From positions 204,749-268,748 of the forward strand of contig NZ_BONV01000010.1 in assembly GCF_016862895.1 (NCBI RefSeq): 64,000 bases of DNA. Direction: 5' to 3'. The notes below the pieces were generated by a model that worked only from the letters and a program-made list of their open reading frames with translations, was not told where the DNA came from and searched no databases. Every line of letters starts with the position of its first letter. The stretch's first letter is position 1. The DNA is from Planotetraspora kaengkrachanensis. Lineage in GTDB: Bacteria; Actinomycetota; Actinomycetes; Streptosporangiales; Streptosporangiaceae. Shown here piece after piece: positions 24,656-32,755 of the stretch. A program made the translations under genes and the position numbers.

Positions 24656-25741
24656 TCACCCCGGCGGCCGGGACGACGGGGGCCGGCGGGGGATCCGGGC
24701 AGCGGCACTCACGGTGTGGGGATCGGGCTTGCCGCTCAGCAGGTTGTCGATGGACATGACCGCCTGATCGAGCATCCGGCCCATCCCCTGGAGCGTGTGG
24801 GACGCGACGTGGCCGGTCACGATCATCCGGCTGCCGAAGTCTTCGAGCAGCTTCGCCGCCGCCTCGGAGTCCTTGCTGTAGAACCCGTCGAACGCGGCGA
24901 GCCGGATGCGGCCTGTCTCCATGCTCGTGTACAGGGCTTCGGGGTCCACCACCGACGGACGGGCCGTGTTGATGAGGATGGTTCCGGGGCGGACCCCGCC
25001 GAGGACCTCATCGTCGATCATGGACGAGGTCGTGCTGTTGCCGGGGACCATGACGACGAGGATGTCACTCCACTCCGCCAGGTCGGGAAGCGCCTTGAAC
25101 TCCATGCCGAGCGTCCGCTCGAGACGCTTCTTCGGGGTCCGGCTGTAGTACGCCACGTTCGCGTCGAAGGCGCGCCGCAACATCTCCGCGATTCGCGAGC
25201 CGATGACACCCATGCCGACGATGCCGACGTTCCGGGCGCTGAGCTCGTACGGCAGGTCCTGGACCGATTTCCAGTCGGGGTAGCGGTTGCCGATCAGCCG
25301 GAACATCTGGAGGTTGGCGTTGATGATCTGCGCGACGGTGAACGTCGCCACCGAGTCCCTGGCCGCCCCGGGTGTGAAGGTCACGACCATTTTCAATTCA
25401 TCGGCCGCGGCCATGTCGACGAACGTCTCGTAGCCGACGCCGAGGAAGGCGACGACCTTCAATGTGCTCTTAGCGCTCTCCAGAGCCGCGCGGGTGGCGC
25501 GCTCCTCCCCTCCGTGCAGGTAGGCGACGACGTCCTTGAGCTCGCGCGCCAACTGCTCTTCGGTCAGCAGAGGCGGAGGCTGTCTGATGTCGTATCCCCG
25601 CGCCCGCAGAACCTCCAGCCGTCGCGCGTCGATGCCTGAACCTGTGACCAGGATCGTCCCCTTGCCCGCCCCATTGCGAGTAGAACGACCAGCCATACCA
25701 TGATTGTCCGATACATCCGTGACAGCATCAGTATGGGGCAT
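24656..25741 (-). CDS. D-isomer-specific 2-hydroxyacid dehydrogenase family protein
   Basis: 361 residues. The NAD-binding domain contains VGIVGMGVIGSRIAEM; the catalytic positions are Arg in NTARPSVVD, an acidic residue in LAAFDGFY, and His in TGHVASHTLQG. The usual Glu pairing with the His falls in a divergent segment, so the substrate differs from classical D-lactate or phosphoglycerate enzymes. Start at ATG 25741, with AGAGG 4 bases upstream; an internal ATG at 25696 is possible. It converges on the histidine kinase gene. Confidence 0.85.
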   Translation of the reverse strand: MPHTDAVTDVSDNHGMAGRSTRNGAGKGTILVTGSGIDARRLEVLRARGYDIRQPPPLLTEEQLARELKDVVAYLHGGEERATRAALESAKSTLKVVAFLGVGYETFVDMAAADELKMVVTFTPGAARDSVATFTVAQIINANLQMFRLIGNRYPDWKSVQDLPYELSARNVGIVGMGVIGSRIAEMLRRAFDANVAYYSRTPKKRLERTLGMEFKALPDLAEWSDILVVMVPGNSTTSSMIDDEVLGGVRPGTILINTARPSVVDPEALYTSMETGRIRLAAFDGFYSKDSEAAAKLLEDFGSRMIVTGHVASHTLQGMGRMLDQAVMSIDNLLSGKPDPHTVSAAARIPRRPPSSRPPG

Positions 25742-26397
25742 TTCACCTCTCGGACTAGAGACACGAGCGTCCCTTGTTCGCGCGAGTGACTCCCGTCGCA
25801 GCGATCCCGCCTGCCGTGGAGCCGCCCGTCCGGACCGCAGAGCAGAAAATCATGATATGCGGGCACCCTTGAGGCGTCTCCACCCATTCGGTGAGTTTCT
25901 CCGCACTTCGGCCGTCAAGAACGATCTTGGCGACGCATATCGACATCGGCGCCCTGAACGGATCTTCACGTGCGGGATCGGAGACGCCGGCCGATTCGCG
26001 GCGACGGCATATATGATTTCCGGCATTCTCGCGATCGATTTGCGGCCCACCCAGGAATTCCGTCGCGCGGACGCAAATGCCCAGAAAGCAACGACCGGAA
26101 CTTCAAACGTCACCTGAATTCATCCGGCGACCCCGCCGAATATCGGCCGGCTCCGCCTTCGGCATGCGAACGAGGACGGAGCCCGCGAGGACGGCGCGCG
26201 ACGCCGGACGCCACATCCCGATACGGACATTCACAAAATTGAATATCGGCCACCCATAATGTGGGCGGTACGTGAAGCAACCGGAACCGTCCCTGATCAG
26301 CGGGCTGATCGTTTCGCTCTTCATCTCGCCGACCGTTCCTGTAGAATCTCATTCGAGTTCCAAGGGGCTCGGGACCGCGACGAGAGAGCCGTTACAT
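25742..26397. other. 656-base intergenic region upstream of the SCO2521-2524-like operon
   Basis: No frame here shows protein similarity or good codon usage. Base composition is less GC-rich than the surroundings. The 11-mer GAATATCGGCC occurs twice (26138-26148 and 26241-26251), 103 bases apart, and CATATATGA lies near 26008. This probably holds the promoters of the divergent dehydrogenase and of the six-gene operon. Confidence 0.4.
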
Positions 26398-27165
26398 ATG
26401 GAAGTGTCCGGCAGATCGCTTCGAATGTTTCTTGCAATTGTAAGCGTCGTCGCCGGAGCCGCCCTCGGCTCAGCCGCGCAGGGCCTCATAGACGGTTCTC
26501 GTGAAATCACGGTCGCGGCTCTGACGATTTTCTGTCTGCCGGCGATCGGCGCCGCCGCGGTGATCATCGAGATCCACAGACTGGTGGACGATCACACAAG
26601 GACGACCCAGCAGGCCATGCGGGACCTCGCCCGTCAATTCGGCCCGCGCGTGGAACTCCAGCCGTACGTCGCGAGCGCGCGGACCACCACCATGATCGAG
26701 CACTGCCGGGCGATGTTCGAGCTGAAGACCGATACGGTAGCGAAGGCCTCGAACAAGAGATTTCCGTACAAGTTTATCCTCGTCGATCGGGAGCCGATTG
26801 TTCTCCGGCTCCGCCATTTCGACGAGAACAGCGAGACCACGCTGATCTGGGGCGACAGCATCATCACCGACCCGCAAAAGGGACTCATCGACGTCTTCCT
26901 GCAACTGTGGAAGGATATCGACAACGATCCGAGCACCGAATCGGTCATCGCCATGCATCTGAATCTGGATCCAGCGGAATATCCCGCGACGCCGGGCCTC
27001 TCCGGCGGTGGCCCTCGCGGACGGCCGGTCCAGGCAGATGAACGGCGCCGACGAAGGGTGAGAGGAACCCGGGGCCACCCATTCGTCGTTCAGGAGTCAG
27101 CGGCCGGTGCGAAGAGCGTCATGTCGGATTGGGGCGTACAACTGAAGGGGGTCAGGTACTCGTGA
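26398..27165 (+). CDS. Membrane-anchored protein with PLD-like sensor domain (first gene of six-gene operon)
   Basis: 255 residues from ATG 26398; frames open further upstream but GAGAGAG precedes this ATG. Two membrane helices near the N-terminus (FLAIVSVVAGAALGSAA and TVAALTIFCLPAIGAAAVII), a charged helix, then a cytoplasmic domain: ARTTTMIEHCRAMFELKTDT, FPYKFILVDREPIVLRLRHF, ETTLIWGDSIITDPQKGLIDVFLQLW. The FxFILxD strand followed by an acidic loop resembles the sensor domain of PLD-like folds, without an HKD motif. The C-terminal 50 residues are basic and disordered. Its stop overlaps the next start (GTGA). Function unknown. Confidence 0.65.
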   Translation: MEVSGRSLRMFLAIVSVVAGAALGSAAQGLIDGSREITVAALTIFCLPAIGAAAVIIEIHRLVDDHTRTTQQAMRDLARQFGPRVELQPYVASARTTTMIEHCRAMFELKTDTVAKASNKRFPYKFILVDREPIVLRLRHFDENSETTLIWGDSIITDPQKGLIDVFLQLWKDIDNDPSTESVIAMHLNLDPAEYPATPGLSGGGPRGRPVQADERRRRRVRGTRGHPFVVQESAAGAKSVMSDWGVQLKGVRYS

Positions 27166-28997
27166 AGCTGCAACCGCGGCAACAACTCCTGGAAATGTGG
27201 GAAGCGGCCACCCGTACGTCTATGCGCAGCGGGGGCTGGACATGGGGAGGCCGCGACGGGTCGAACTCCATTTCGGACGCCGAGCAACTCCTCTGTTTCA
27301 TGTATCCGGCCTCCGAACTGCCGGGATTCCGGCTGGACACCCCGGACGAGACCTCCGACGACGTGTTGACCGCCCTCGCGAAACTGGGCGACAGCGTTGA
27401 GATCCCCAAGCTCCTCCTGAAGGTCATCAGCGAGTATCTGCGCACCTATACCGGAGACGACGGACGTCCGCTCTTCTCCGGCGGCACCTACTTCGGCGCC
27501 GCCGACCCCGACGCCGAGGTCACCCCGGAACAGCAGCAACTGGACGTGGTCGACTCCTTCTCCATGTCCATCACGCTCATGTTGAGCACACTGGGCTTCC
27601 TCAAGATCTTCCGGCAGAGCGTCCGCCGGGAGGACATCCGCCGGGAGATCAGGGAACTCGAGGAACTCGCGAACATCCGCCTGTCGGCGGCCATGGTCGG
27701 GCTGCTGCGCAGCTTCACGGTCAACGCCTTCGACCCCGGCTCCGTCGCCGGCCGCGCCCTGCTGCGCACCGTCAACCAGACCGGCGCCCCCGAGCGGCGG
27801 ATCCTCGACGACCTGCGACGCGAGTTGCGGCCCATGCGCGCCGGTCTGCGTGACCTCACGATCGGATCCGGCAGTGAGGTCGACCTCGACAACGAGAACC
27901 TGCTCTTCGAGTGCGGGTGGTCCTGGGGGATCGTCAAGGACGCCCCCGACGTCGACACGCCGTTGCACGTGGGCCCCCAGGCCAAGGGCGTCGCCGCGGA
28001 CACGCCCTTCCTGTACTTCACGGTCAGCGCCCTCGTCGGCGTCCAGGATCTGTGGTCGGAGCGGACCCGAGTGCTCGGCCTGCTCGACGACGACCAGCTG
28101 ACCCTGTCCCAGGCGCTCCAGCGCCGATGGGACATCACGCAGCGCTACTGGCGCACCATCGCCATGTACGGCAGGGGCACGTGGCCTCTGGAGGACATCC
28201 CCTGGAAGACCTCCGACGAGAAGGAGTCCGAGTACTACAGCCTCGTCGTCAGCGCCATCGTCGTGCAGAGCCTGGTCAACAACCGGACCGGTGACGTCGA
28301 CCTCAACCGGGTCGCGGACGTCCTGGAGGAGTTGGCCATCCGGGCGAGGATCATCCGCCGGGCCGTACCCGGAGACCCGCCCGTGCACCTGCACTCGCCG
28401 GGCGTCCAGGTCAATCTGCAGGGCAGCGACGCGGTCGGCCCGCCCCTCGTCTGGGTGGTGTCCGACTTCGCGGTCAAGCTCCTGATCAGAACCATCCTCG
28501 CGGCGTCGATCGCGCAGAGCACCACCACCAGGGAACGGCTGCTGACCCTGGCCGACAGCGTGTGGCGGCATCTCATGCTGCGCCGCAACAACGAGGGACC
28601 CGGCCGGGGCCTTTGGGACCAGCCGGGCAACGTCTACTCCGACATCGAGGTGCGCCACGAGGAACCGTCGTGGTACTTCACCGAGCGGGTCGCGGAGTTC
28701 CTCGTCGCGGCCGCCCAGGCCAGTGGGGACTCCCCGCTCAGGAGCCCGGAGCTGGTCGATCTCGCCTACCAGATGCTCAGCGAGGCGGAGCACCTGCTGG
28801 ACCAGGAACTCGTGACCCGGCCCCTGATCGCCGGGCAGACCATCCAGCCCAAGCTGCGCAGCATTCAGGCCGCGCTCAGCCGGGCACGAACGATCATCAC
28901 CAGCAGGCCCGCCACCGCCAACGCCCTCGTGATCGACGCGCTGCTCGACCTGGAACGTCTCACCACCGCTCGGGACAGTGCGTCGGAGGCGATCTGA
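27162..28997 (+). CDS. SCO2524-like protein
   Basis: 611 residues from GTG 27162. Mainly helical and soluble. The N-terminus QPRQQLLEMWEAATRTSMR with SGGWTWGGRDGSNSISDAEQLLCFMYPASELPGF is characteristic. Later parts include ERTRVLGLLDDDQLTLSQAL and the tail ARTIITSRPATANALVIDALLDLERL. From memory this matches the family NCBI names after S. coelicolor SCO2524; its function is unknown and I see no catalytic motif. TGATG overlap with the P-loop gene downstream and GTGA overlap with the membrane protein gene upstream tie it to the operon. The helical repeat-like body suggests a scaffold (inference). Confidence 0.75.
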   Translation: MKLQPRQQLLEMWEAATRTSMRSGGWTWGGRDGSNSISDAEQLLCFMYPASELPGFRLDTPDETSDDVLTALAKLGDSVEIPKLLLKVISEYLRTYTGDDGRPLFSGGTYFGAADPDAEVTPEQQQLDVVDSFSMSITLMLSTLGFLKIFRQSVRREDIRREIRELEELANIRLSAAMVGLLRSFTVNAFDPGSVAGRALLRTVNQTGAPERRILDDLRRELRPMRAGLRDLTIGSGSEVDLDNENLLFECGWSWGIVKDAPDVDTPLHVGPQAKGVAADTPFLYFTVSALVGVQDLWSERTRVLGLLDDDQLTLSQALQRRWDITQRYWRTIAMYGRGTWPLEDIPWKTSDEKESEYYSLVVSAIVVQSLVNNRTGDVDLNRVADVLEELAIRARIIRRAVPGDPPVHLHSPGVQVNLQGSDAVGPPLVWVVSDFAVKLLIRTILAASIAQSTTTRERLLTLADSVWRHLMLRRNNEGPGRGLWDQPGNVYSDIEVRHEEPSWYFTERVAEFLVAAAQASGDSPLRSPELVDLAYQMLSEAEHLLDQELVTRPLIAGQTIQPKLRSIQAALSRARTIITSRPATANALVIDALLDLERLTTARDSASEAI

Positions 28998-29914
28998 TGT
29001 TGATCTTCGCCATCTCGGACAAGGGCGGCACCGGCCGCTCCGTCACGAGCACCAACATCGTCTATCGGCATGCCCTCCAGGGCAACGACGTGTGCTACCT
29101 CGACTTCGACTTCGGTTCCCCCACGGCCGGGGCGATCTTCAGCGTCGGCTCGGTCGCCAGGGGGACCACGCGCACGGGTCTGCACGACTACCTCCTGAGC
29201 GAGGGCTCCCCCGAGCCGCACCGCGTCGACGTCTGGACCGAATCCGACCGCGAAGGGCTCCGGACCAAGCCACCTGGAGCGGGGCGGCTCGTGCTGCTTC
29301 CCGGCAACGAGGGCGGCGGTGAGCTGCCCGCCGTGGATGAGGAGATGCTCCGCAGATGCGTGCAGCTCTTCAGCCGGCTGGACGAGGAATTCGATCTGGT
29401 CATGATCGATCTGAGTGCCGGGCGTTCCTTCACGGCCGAGCTGGTCCTTCAGGCCACCGTCCGACTGCCGACGGTCCCCTTCCGATGGCTGGTGTTCCAC
29501 CGATGGACCCGGCAGCACATCATCGCGGCCGACGGCCTGGTCAGAGGTGGCGACGGGCTTCTCGACGTGGGCGCAAGGTTCGGTCACGACCGTGACACCC
29601 TGCGGGACCGCATCCGGTTCGTCCGGACCGCCGTACTCGAGCCCGACGCCGCCGAGCTGGTGGGGCTGCGCGACGAGCAGCGGGCATGGTTGTCCGCGTG
29701 CGACAGCGAGCTGCGCGAGCTGGCCGGCCGGCACAAGGTCGGCCGTACGGTGATGCTCGGCAAGATCCCGCTGGATCCGATCCTCCAGTGGCGTGAGCAG
29801 CTCATCTCTGACGAGGACGTCCTGGCAAGCAAGATCGCCAATGCCGAGACGGCGGCCGCGTTCGACGACCTGGCCAAGAAGATCGTTGACGACAACGCGT
29901 GGGAGGGTCTGTGA
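28997..29914 (+). CDS. SCO2523-like variant P-loop NTPase (MinD/ParA-like, KGGTGRS)
   Basis: 305 residues from ATG 28997 (TGATG overlap). The N-terminus IFAISDKGGTGRSVTSTNIVYR aligns with the deviant Walker A of MinD/ParA proteins (KGGxGKT/S), but the invariant second Lys is Arg. DVCYLDFDFGSPTAG is the switch I/A' region and DLVMIDLSAGRS replaces the Walker B/switch II DxxG. Such changes suggest slow or absent ATP hydrolysis, or use of the fold for binding only. ParA-like proteins act as membrane- or DNA-bound positional switches. Stop overlaps the next gene (GTGA). The family is named after SCO2523 (from memory). Confidence 0.82.
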   Translation: MLIFAISDKGGTGRSVTSTNIVYRHALQGNDVCYLDFDFGSPTAGAIFSVGSVARGTTRTGLHDYLLSEGSPEPHRVDVWTESDREGLRTKPPGAGRLVLLPGNEGGGELPAVDEEMLRRCVQLFSRLDEEFDLVMIDLSAGRSFTAELVLQATVRLPTVPFRWLVFHRWTRQHIIAADGLVRGGDGLLDVGARFGHDRDTLRDRIRFVRTAVLEPDAAELVGLRDEQRAWLSACDSELRELAGRHKVGRTVMLGKIPLDPILQWREQLISDEDVLASKIANAETAAAFDDLAKKIVDDNAWEGL

Positions 29915-30867
29915 CGTCGGTGAACGCGACGTTCGGCGAGGTGACGGCGGAGCGTCGTGTCGCCGCCACTCCCCTGTCGCACGTGTCCATCGAACTCGGC
30001 CATCTCTACATGGAGGACTTCGAGGCGGGCCCCGAACGGTTGCGGGAGCAGTTCCGCCGGGTCGCACCCTGGGCCGGCGCGGTCCGGTCGAGCTGGCAGA
30101 ACCGGGTCCCGGGCGGCCGGGCCAGGGTCAGCACGTGTTTCCTCATCGACGATTACTTCAGCCGTTTCAGCACGCCCGCCGAGCTGGTGCCCATGGTGCT
30201 CGACGCGGCGGCCGAGTGCGATCTGACCATCGACTACCTCGCCAGAGAGTCCTCGTGCGCGGAGTCGAACGGAATCGAGCTGGCCAGACTCGTCGAAGGC
30301 CGGCTGGTGAACGATCCGCCGCCCGACACCAACGGGTCCCGCCCGCCGGTGAAGGAGAGCGGCTGGTTGTGCAACGGCGCCCGCTCGCCACAGGTCGGCA
30401 CCGTGCAGGCCATGGGGAGGACGTCCCCGTGGGCACCGCCTCTCCAAAACGCCAAACGCGGCCACTCCATCTTCGTGGACGTGGAGCTGTGGGACGAGCG
30501 CGGCGGGAGGCGCACCTGGTCGTGCCCCTTCCTGGCCGCGGTCTGGCAACTCCTGCGTCTCGGCCTGCTACGCGCGGACGGGCAGGTTCCGCTCCGTCCC
30601 GTCCCGCGCGGGGACGGCTTTCCCGATGACTGGGAGTCGCTCCCCGCCATAGTGCAGCTGAATCCGGCAGCGGCGCCGTTCAGCGCGTACACGACCCTGT
30701 CCGTCCTTTCTCCTCGTTTCCTGCCCGTCGAACTGGCCGTGCGCACGATCCTGAGCCAGGTGGCGGTGGACGCCGACGTCCTGCGGCAGGTGATCGCGCG
30801 AAGCGGTGGCGAGGACATCCAGCTCGAAGAAGAGCTCGTCGACCGCATCTCCTACGTCTTCACCTAG
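29911..30867 (+). CDS. SCO2522-like protein
   Basis: 318 residues from GTG 29911 (GTGA overlap). Starts with SHVSIELGHLYMEDF, then RVSTCFLIDDYFSRFSTPAE, a Cys-containing part LTIDYLARESSCAESNGIEL, a mid segment GHSIFVDVELWDERGGRRTWSCPFLAAVWQLLRLGLL, and the ending EEELVDRISYVFT. No membrane helix or catalytic motif. The LIDDYF and alternating strand pattern could suit a Rossmann- or nucleotidyltransferase-like fold, but that is a guess. From memory it belongs to the family named after SCO2522. Fourth gene of the operon. Confidence 0.75.
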   Translation: MTSVNATFGEVTAERRVAATPLSHVSIELGHLYMEDFEAGPERLREQFRRVAPWAGAVRSSWQNRVPGGRARVSTCFLIDDYFSRFSTPAELVPMVLDAAAECDLTIDYLARESSCAESNGIELARLVEGRLVNDPPPDTNGSRPPVKESGWLCNGARSPQVGTVQAMGRTSPWAPPLQNAKRGHSIFVDVELWDERGGRRTWSCPFLAAVWQLLRLGLLRADGQVPLRPVPRGDGFPDDWESLPAIVQLNPAAAPFSAYTTLSVLSPRFLPVELAVRTILSQVAVDADVLRQVIARSGGEDIQLEEELVDRISYVFT

Positions 30868-30881
30868 GGGTTTTCGAGCTG

Positions 30882-31808
30882 ATGCTTGTCATGGGGGAAG
30901 TCCACACCGGATTGCTGCAGAACTCCGGCGAGGTACCCGAATCGACCTGCCATGAACTCCTCAACCTGCTTTCAGGTGAGAGAGTTCGCGTGTCCCGGCG
31001 CCCCATCGTCCACGCGGTGTCACCCGATCTGCTGACCGGGGTCGACTGCCGCCTCCCGTCGGCGTCGCGATCCCGGATCAGAGGGGCGGGAACGGTTCTG
31101 TCCCGCTCCTCCATCACCGGTGGGCGGGTCGTGCAGGGTTCCTCCCACACCCGGATCGAACGCGCCGGCTCCGACCGCAGGCAGCCGTGGTCGCACTACC
31201 TCGCCCGTCCGGGCGTGGTCGAGGTTCTCGGCAAGGTCAAAGCCCGGGACCTCGCCGACGGGTTCGCCGAGGAGCCGCCACCGGACGGCCTCGATCTGGG
31301 TGCGATCAGCGCCCGCTTCATGGACGTCGTGCAGACGTCATCGCTCCTGGACCGGAGGACACCGTTCAAGATCGCACGCACGAAGCTCCGCTGGGTCGCG
31401 GAGCCTGGTGAGCCGGCCATCACCTTCACTCTGCGCTCCGATCAGATGCGCACGATCCGGCTCGTGCACCAGGGCGAGTTCACACCCGGGGTCGTCGACC
31501 TCTGCGAGGACCTGGCACTGCACGACTGGCTGCTGACCTCCCTGCTGGTGATCATCGAACGCGCGCGCATCGGCGGAACTTCGGCGACGGAGACCGCGGT
31601 CAAGCTCGCTCCCGCCGTCGATCACCTCCTGCATCTCTGGATGCCGATGGCACGCGTGGACGACGCGCTGATCCCCTTCTGGGAGAGCCTCGACCGGCGT
31701 CCGGGGTTCACCCGGCAATGGCAGTCGATGGTCGACCGGGTCCGCGACCAGCTCGCGGTCCGAACGTTGGCCTTCCTACGAGAGACAGGCGGAGGTAAGG
31801 CCCAGTGA
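30882..31808 (+). CDS. SCO2521-like protein
   Basis: 308 residues. N-terminal half: MLVMGEVHTGLLQNSGEVP, RRPIVHAVSPDLLTGVDCRLP, then GAGTVLSRSSITGGRVVQGSSHTRI with RRQPWSHYLARPG. C-terminal half is helical (CEDLALHDWLLTSLLVIIERARIG). The gap of 14 bases to the gene before is the only non-overlap in the operon. From memory this is the family named after SCO2521. No known function; the Ser/Thr/Gly-rich conserved middle may bind a ligand. Confidence 0.75.
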   Translation: MLVMGEVHTGLLQNSGEVPESTCHELLNLLSGERVRVSRRPIVHAVSPDLLTGVDCRLPSASRSRIRGAGTVLSRSSITGGRVVQGSSHTRIERAGSDRRQPWSHYLARPGVVEVLGKVKARDLADGFAEEPPPDGLDLGAISARFMDVVQTSSLLDRRTPFKIARTKLRWVAEPGEPAITFTLRSDQMRTIRLVHQGEFTPGVVDLCEDLALHDWLLTSLLVIIERARIGGTSATETAVKLAPAVDHLLHLWMPMARVDDALIPFWESLDRRPGFTRQWQSMVDRVRDQLAVRTLAFLRETGGGKAQ

Positions 31809-32755
31809 TGGCCAAGGGCAAGCTGAGCACGGACATAGTGCCGCGAACTCTCCGGAAGATCCTCATCACTGCGGCCATCGGCATCCCCACGTATTTCGTG
31901 ACCGATGACAACGGCCCCTTCCTCAACACCGATGCGGAGCCTCAGGCCTGGGGGCTCGTCCTCACCGTCTTCATCAGCGGCGTGGTCATCGTCGTCCAGT
32001 ACCTGATCGAGGTCGACAAGCAGTTGGAGTCGACGCGTCAGGAGATGGTCGAGGGCCTGTCCAGGATCAACGAGGCGACAGAACTGTTCGGCCTCGTGGA
32101 GGCGTCCGCCGTACAGACCGATGTGGTGACACAACTGGTTCGCAACGCCACCAGGGTCGACAAGGAGATGCCGGCGCTGGTCCAGGCGTTCGCCCAGCAG
32201 GAGATCGCCAGGATCTCCACCCTGCTGCGGGAGTTGGGCGAGGGGAACGTCATCTACGAAGGTGAGGACCGCGACTGGCTGCTCGGTCTGACCAACAACA
32301 CTCAGCGCAGCCTGGACGCCCTCAGCCTGAACGTTGTCGACCAGGGCGTCAGCGAGGTCGACGGCGGGTTCTGGACCACCGACGCCGGCCAGCGCTATCT
32401 GGAGGCGCAGCGAGACCGCATCAAGGATGGCGTGCGAATCCGCCGCATCTTCTTCGTGGAAAATCCTGAGGCACAGAAATCAAGGATGTTCCAGCGCGTT
32501 TGGACTATGCATCACGAAATCGGGGTGCAGGTACGGTTCCTCGCGCCCAGCGCTCTCGCGACCCCCTTAGGCGTGTTCGACTTCATTCTCTTTGATGACG
32601 TGGTCAGTTACGAGGTGACGCCGTCCGCACCTCAGGTGGGGGACCTGGCGACGCACACCTTCGTCCACACGCTCCTGGTGCTCGAACCGCCGCGGGTCAA
32701 ACAGCGGAGCGAACGGTTCAGAGAATTGTGGGAGCTGGCGTACCCGCCGAACTAG
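31808..32755 (+). CDS. Membrane-anchored coiled-coil protein with PLD-like sensor domain (last gene of operon)
   Basis: 315 residues from ATG 31808 (TGATG overlap). Two membrane helices (ILITAAIGIPTYFVT and WGLVLTVFISGVVIVVQYLI), a long coiled coil (EVDKQLESTRQEMVEGLSRI onwards), then a C-terminal domain: GFWTTDAGQRYLEAQRDRI, VRIRRIFFVENPEAQ, HEIGVQVRFLAP, FDFILFDDVVSYEVTPSA. The last strand aligns by eye with FPYKFILVDREP of the operon's first protein, so the two ends of the operon encode related membrane-tethered domains. Its 3' end overlaps the convergent FAD oxidoreductase gene by 38 bases. Confidence 0.68.
   Translation: MAKGKLSTDIVPRTLRKILITAAIGIPTYFVTDDNGPFLNTDAEPQAWGLVLTVFISGVVIVVQYLIEVDKQLESTRQEMVEGLSRINEATELFGLVEASAVQTDVVTQLVRNATRVDKEMPALVQAFAQQEIARISTLLRELGEGNVIYEGEDRDWLLGLTNNTQRSLDALSLNVVDQGVSEVDGGFWTTDAGQRYLEAQRDRIKDGVRIRRIFFVENPEAQKSRMFQRVWTMHHEIGVQVRFLAPSALATPLGVFDFILFDDVVSYEVTPSAPQVGDLATHTFVHTLLVLEPPRVKQRSERFRELWELAYPPN

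Noticed and set aside
25850..26113. Minus-strand small gene in the 656-base gap before the six-gene operon
   Set aside because: No ribosome site, no family pattern and irregular codon third positions.
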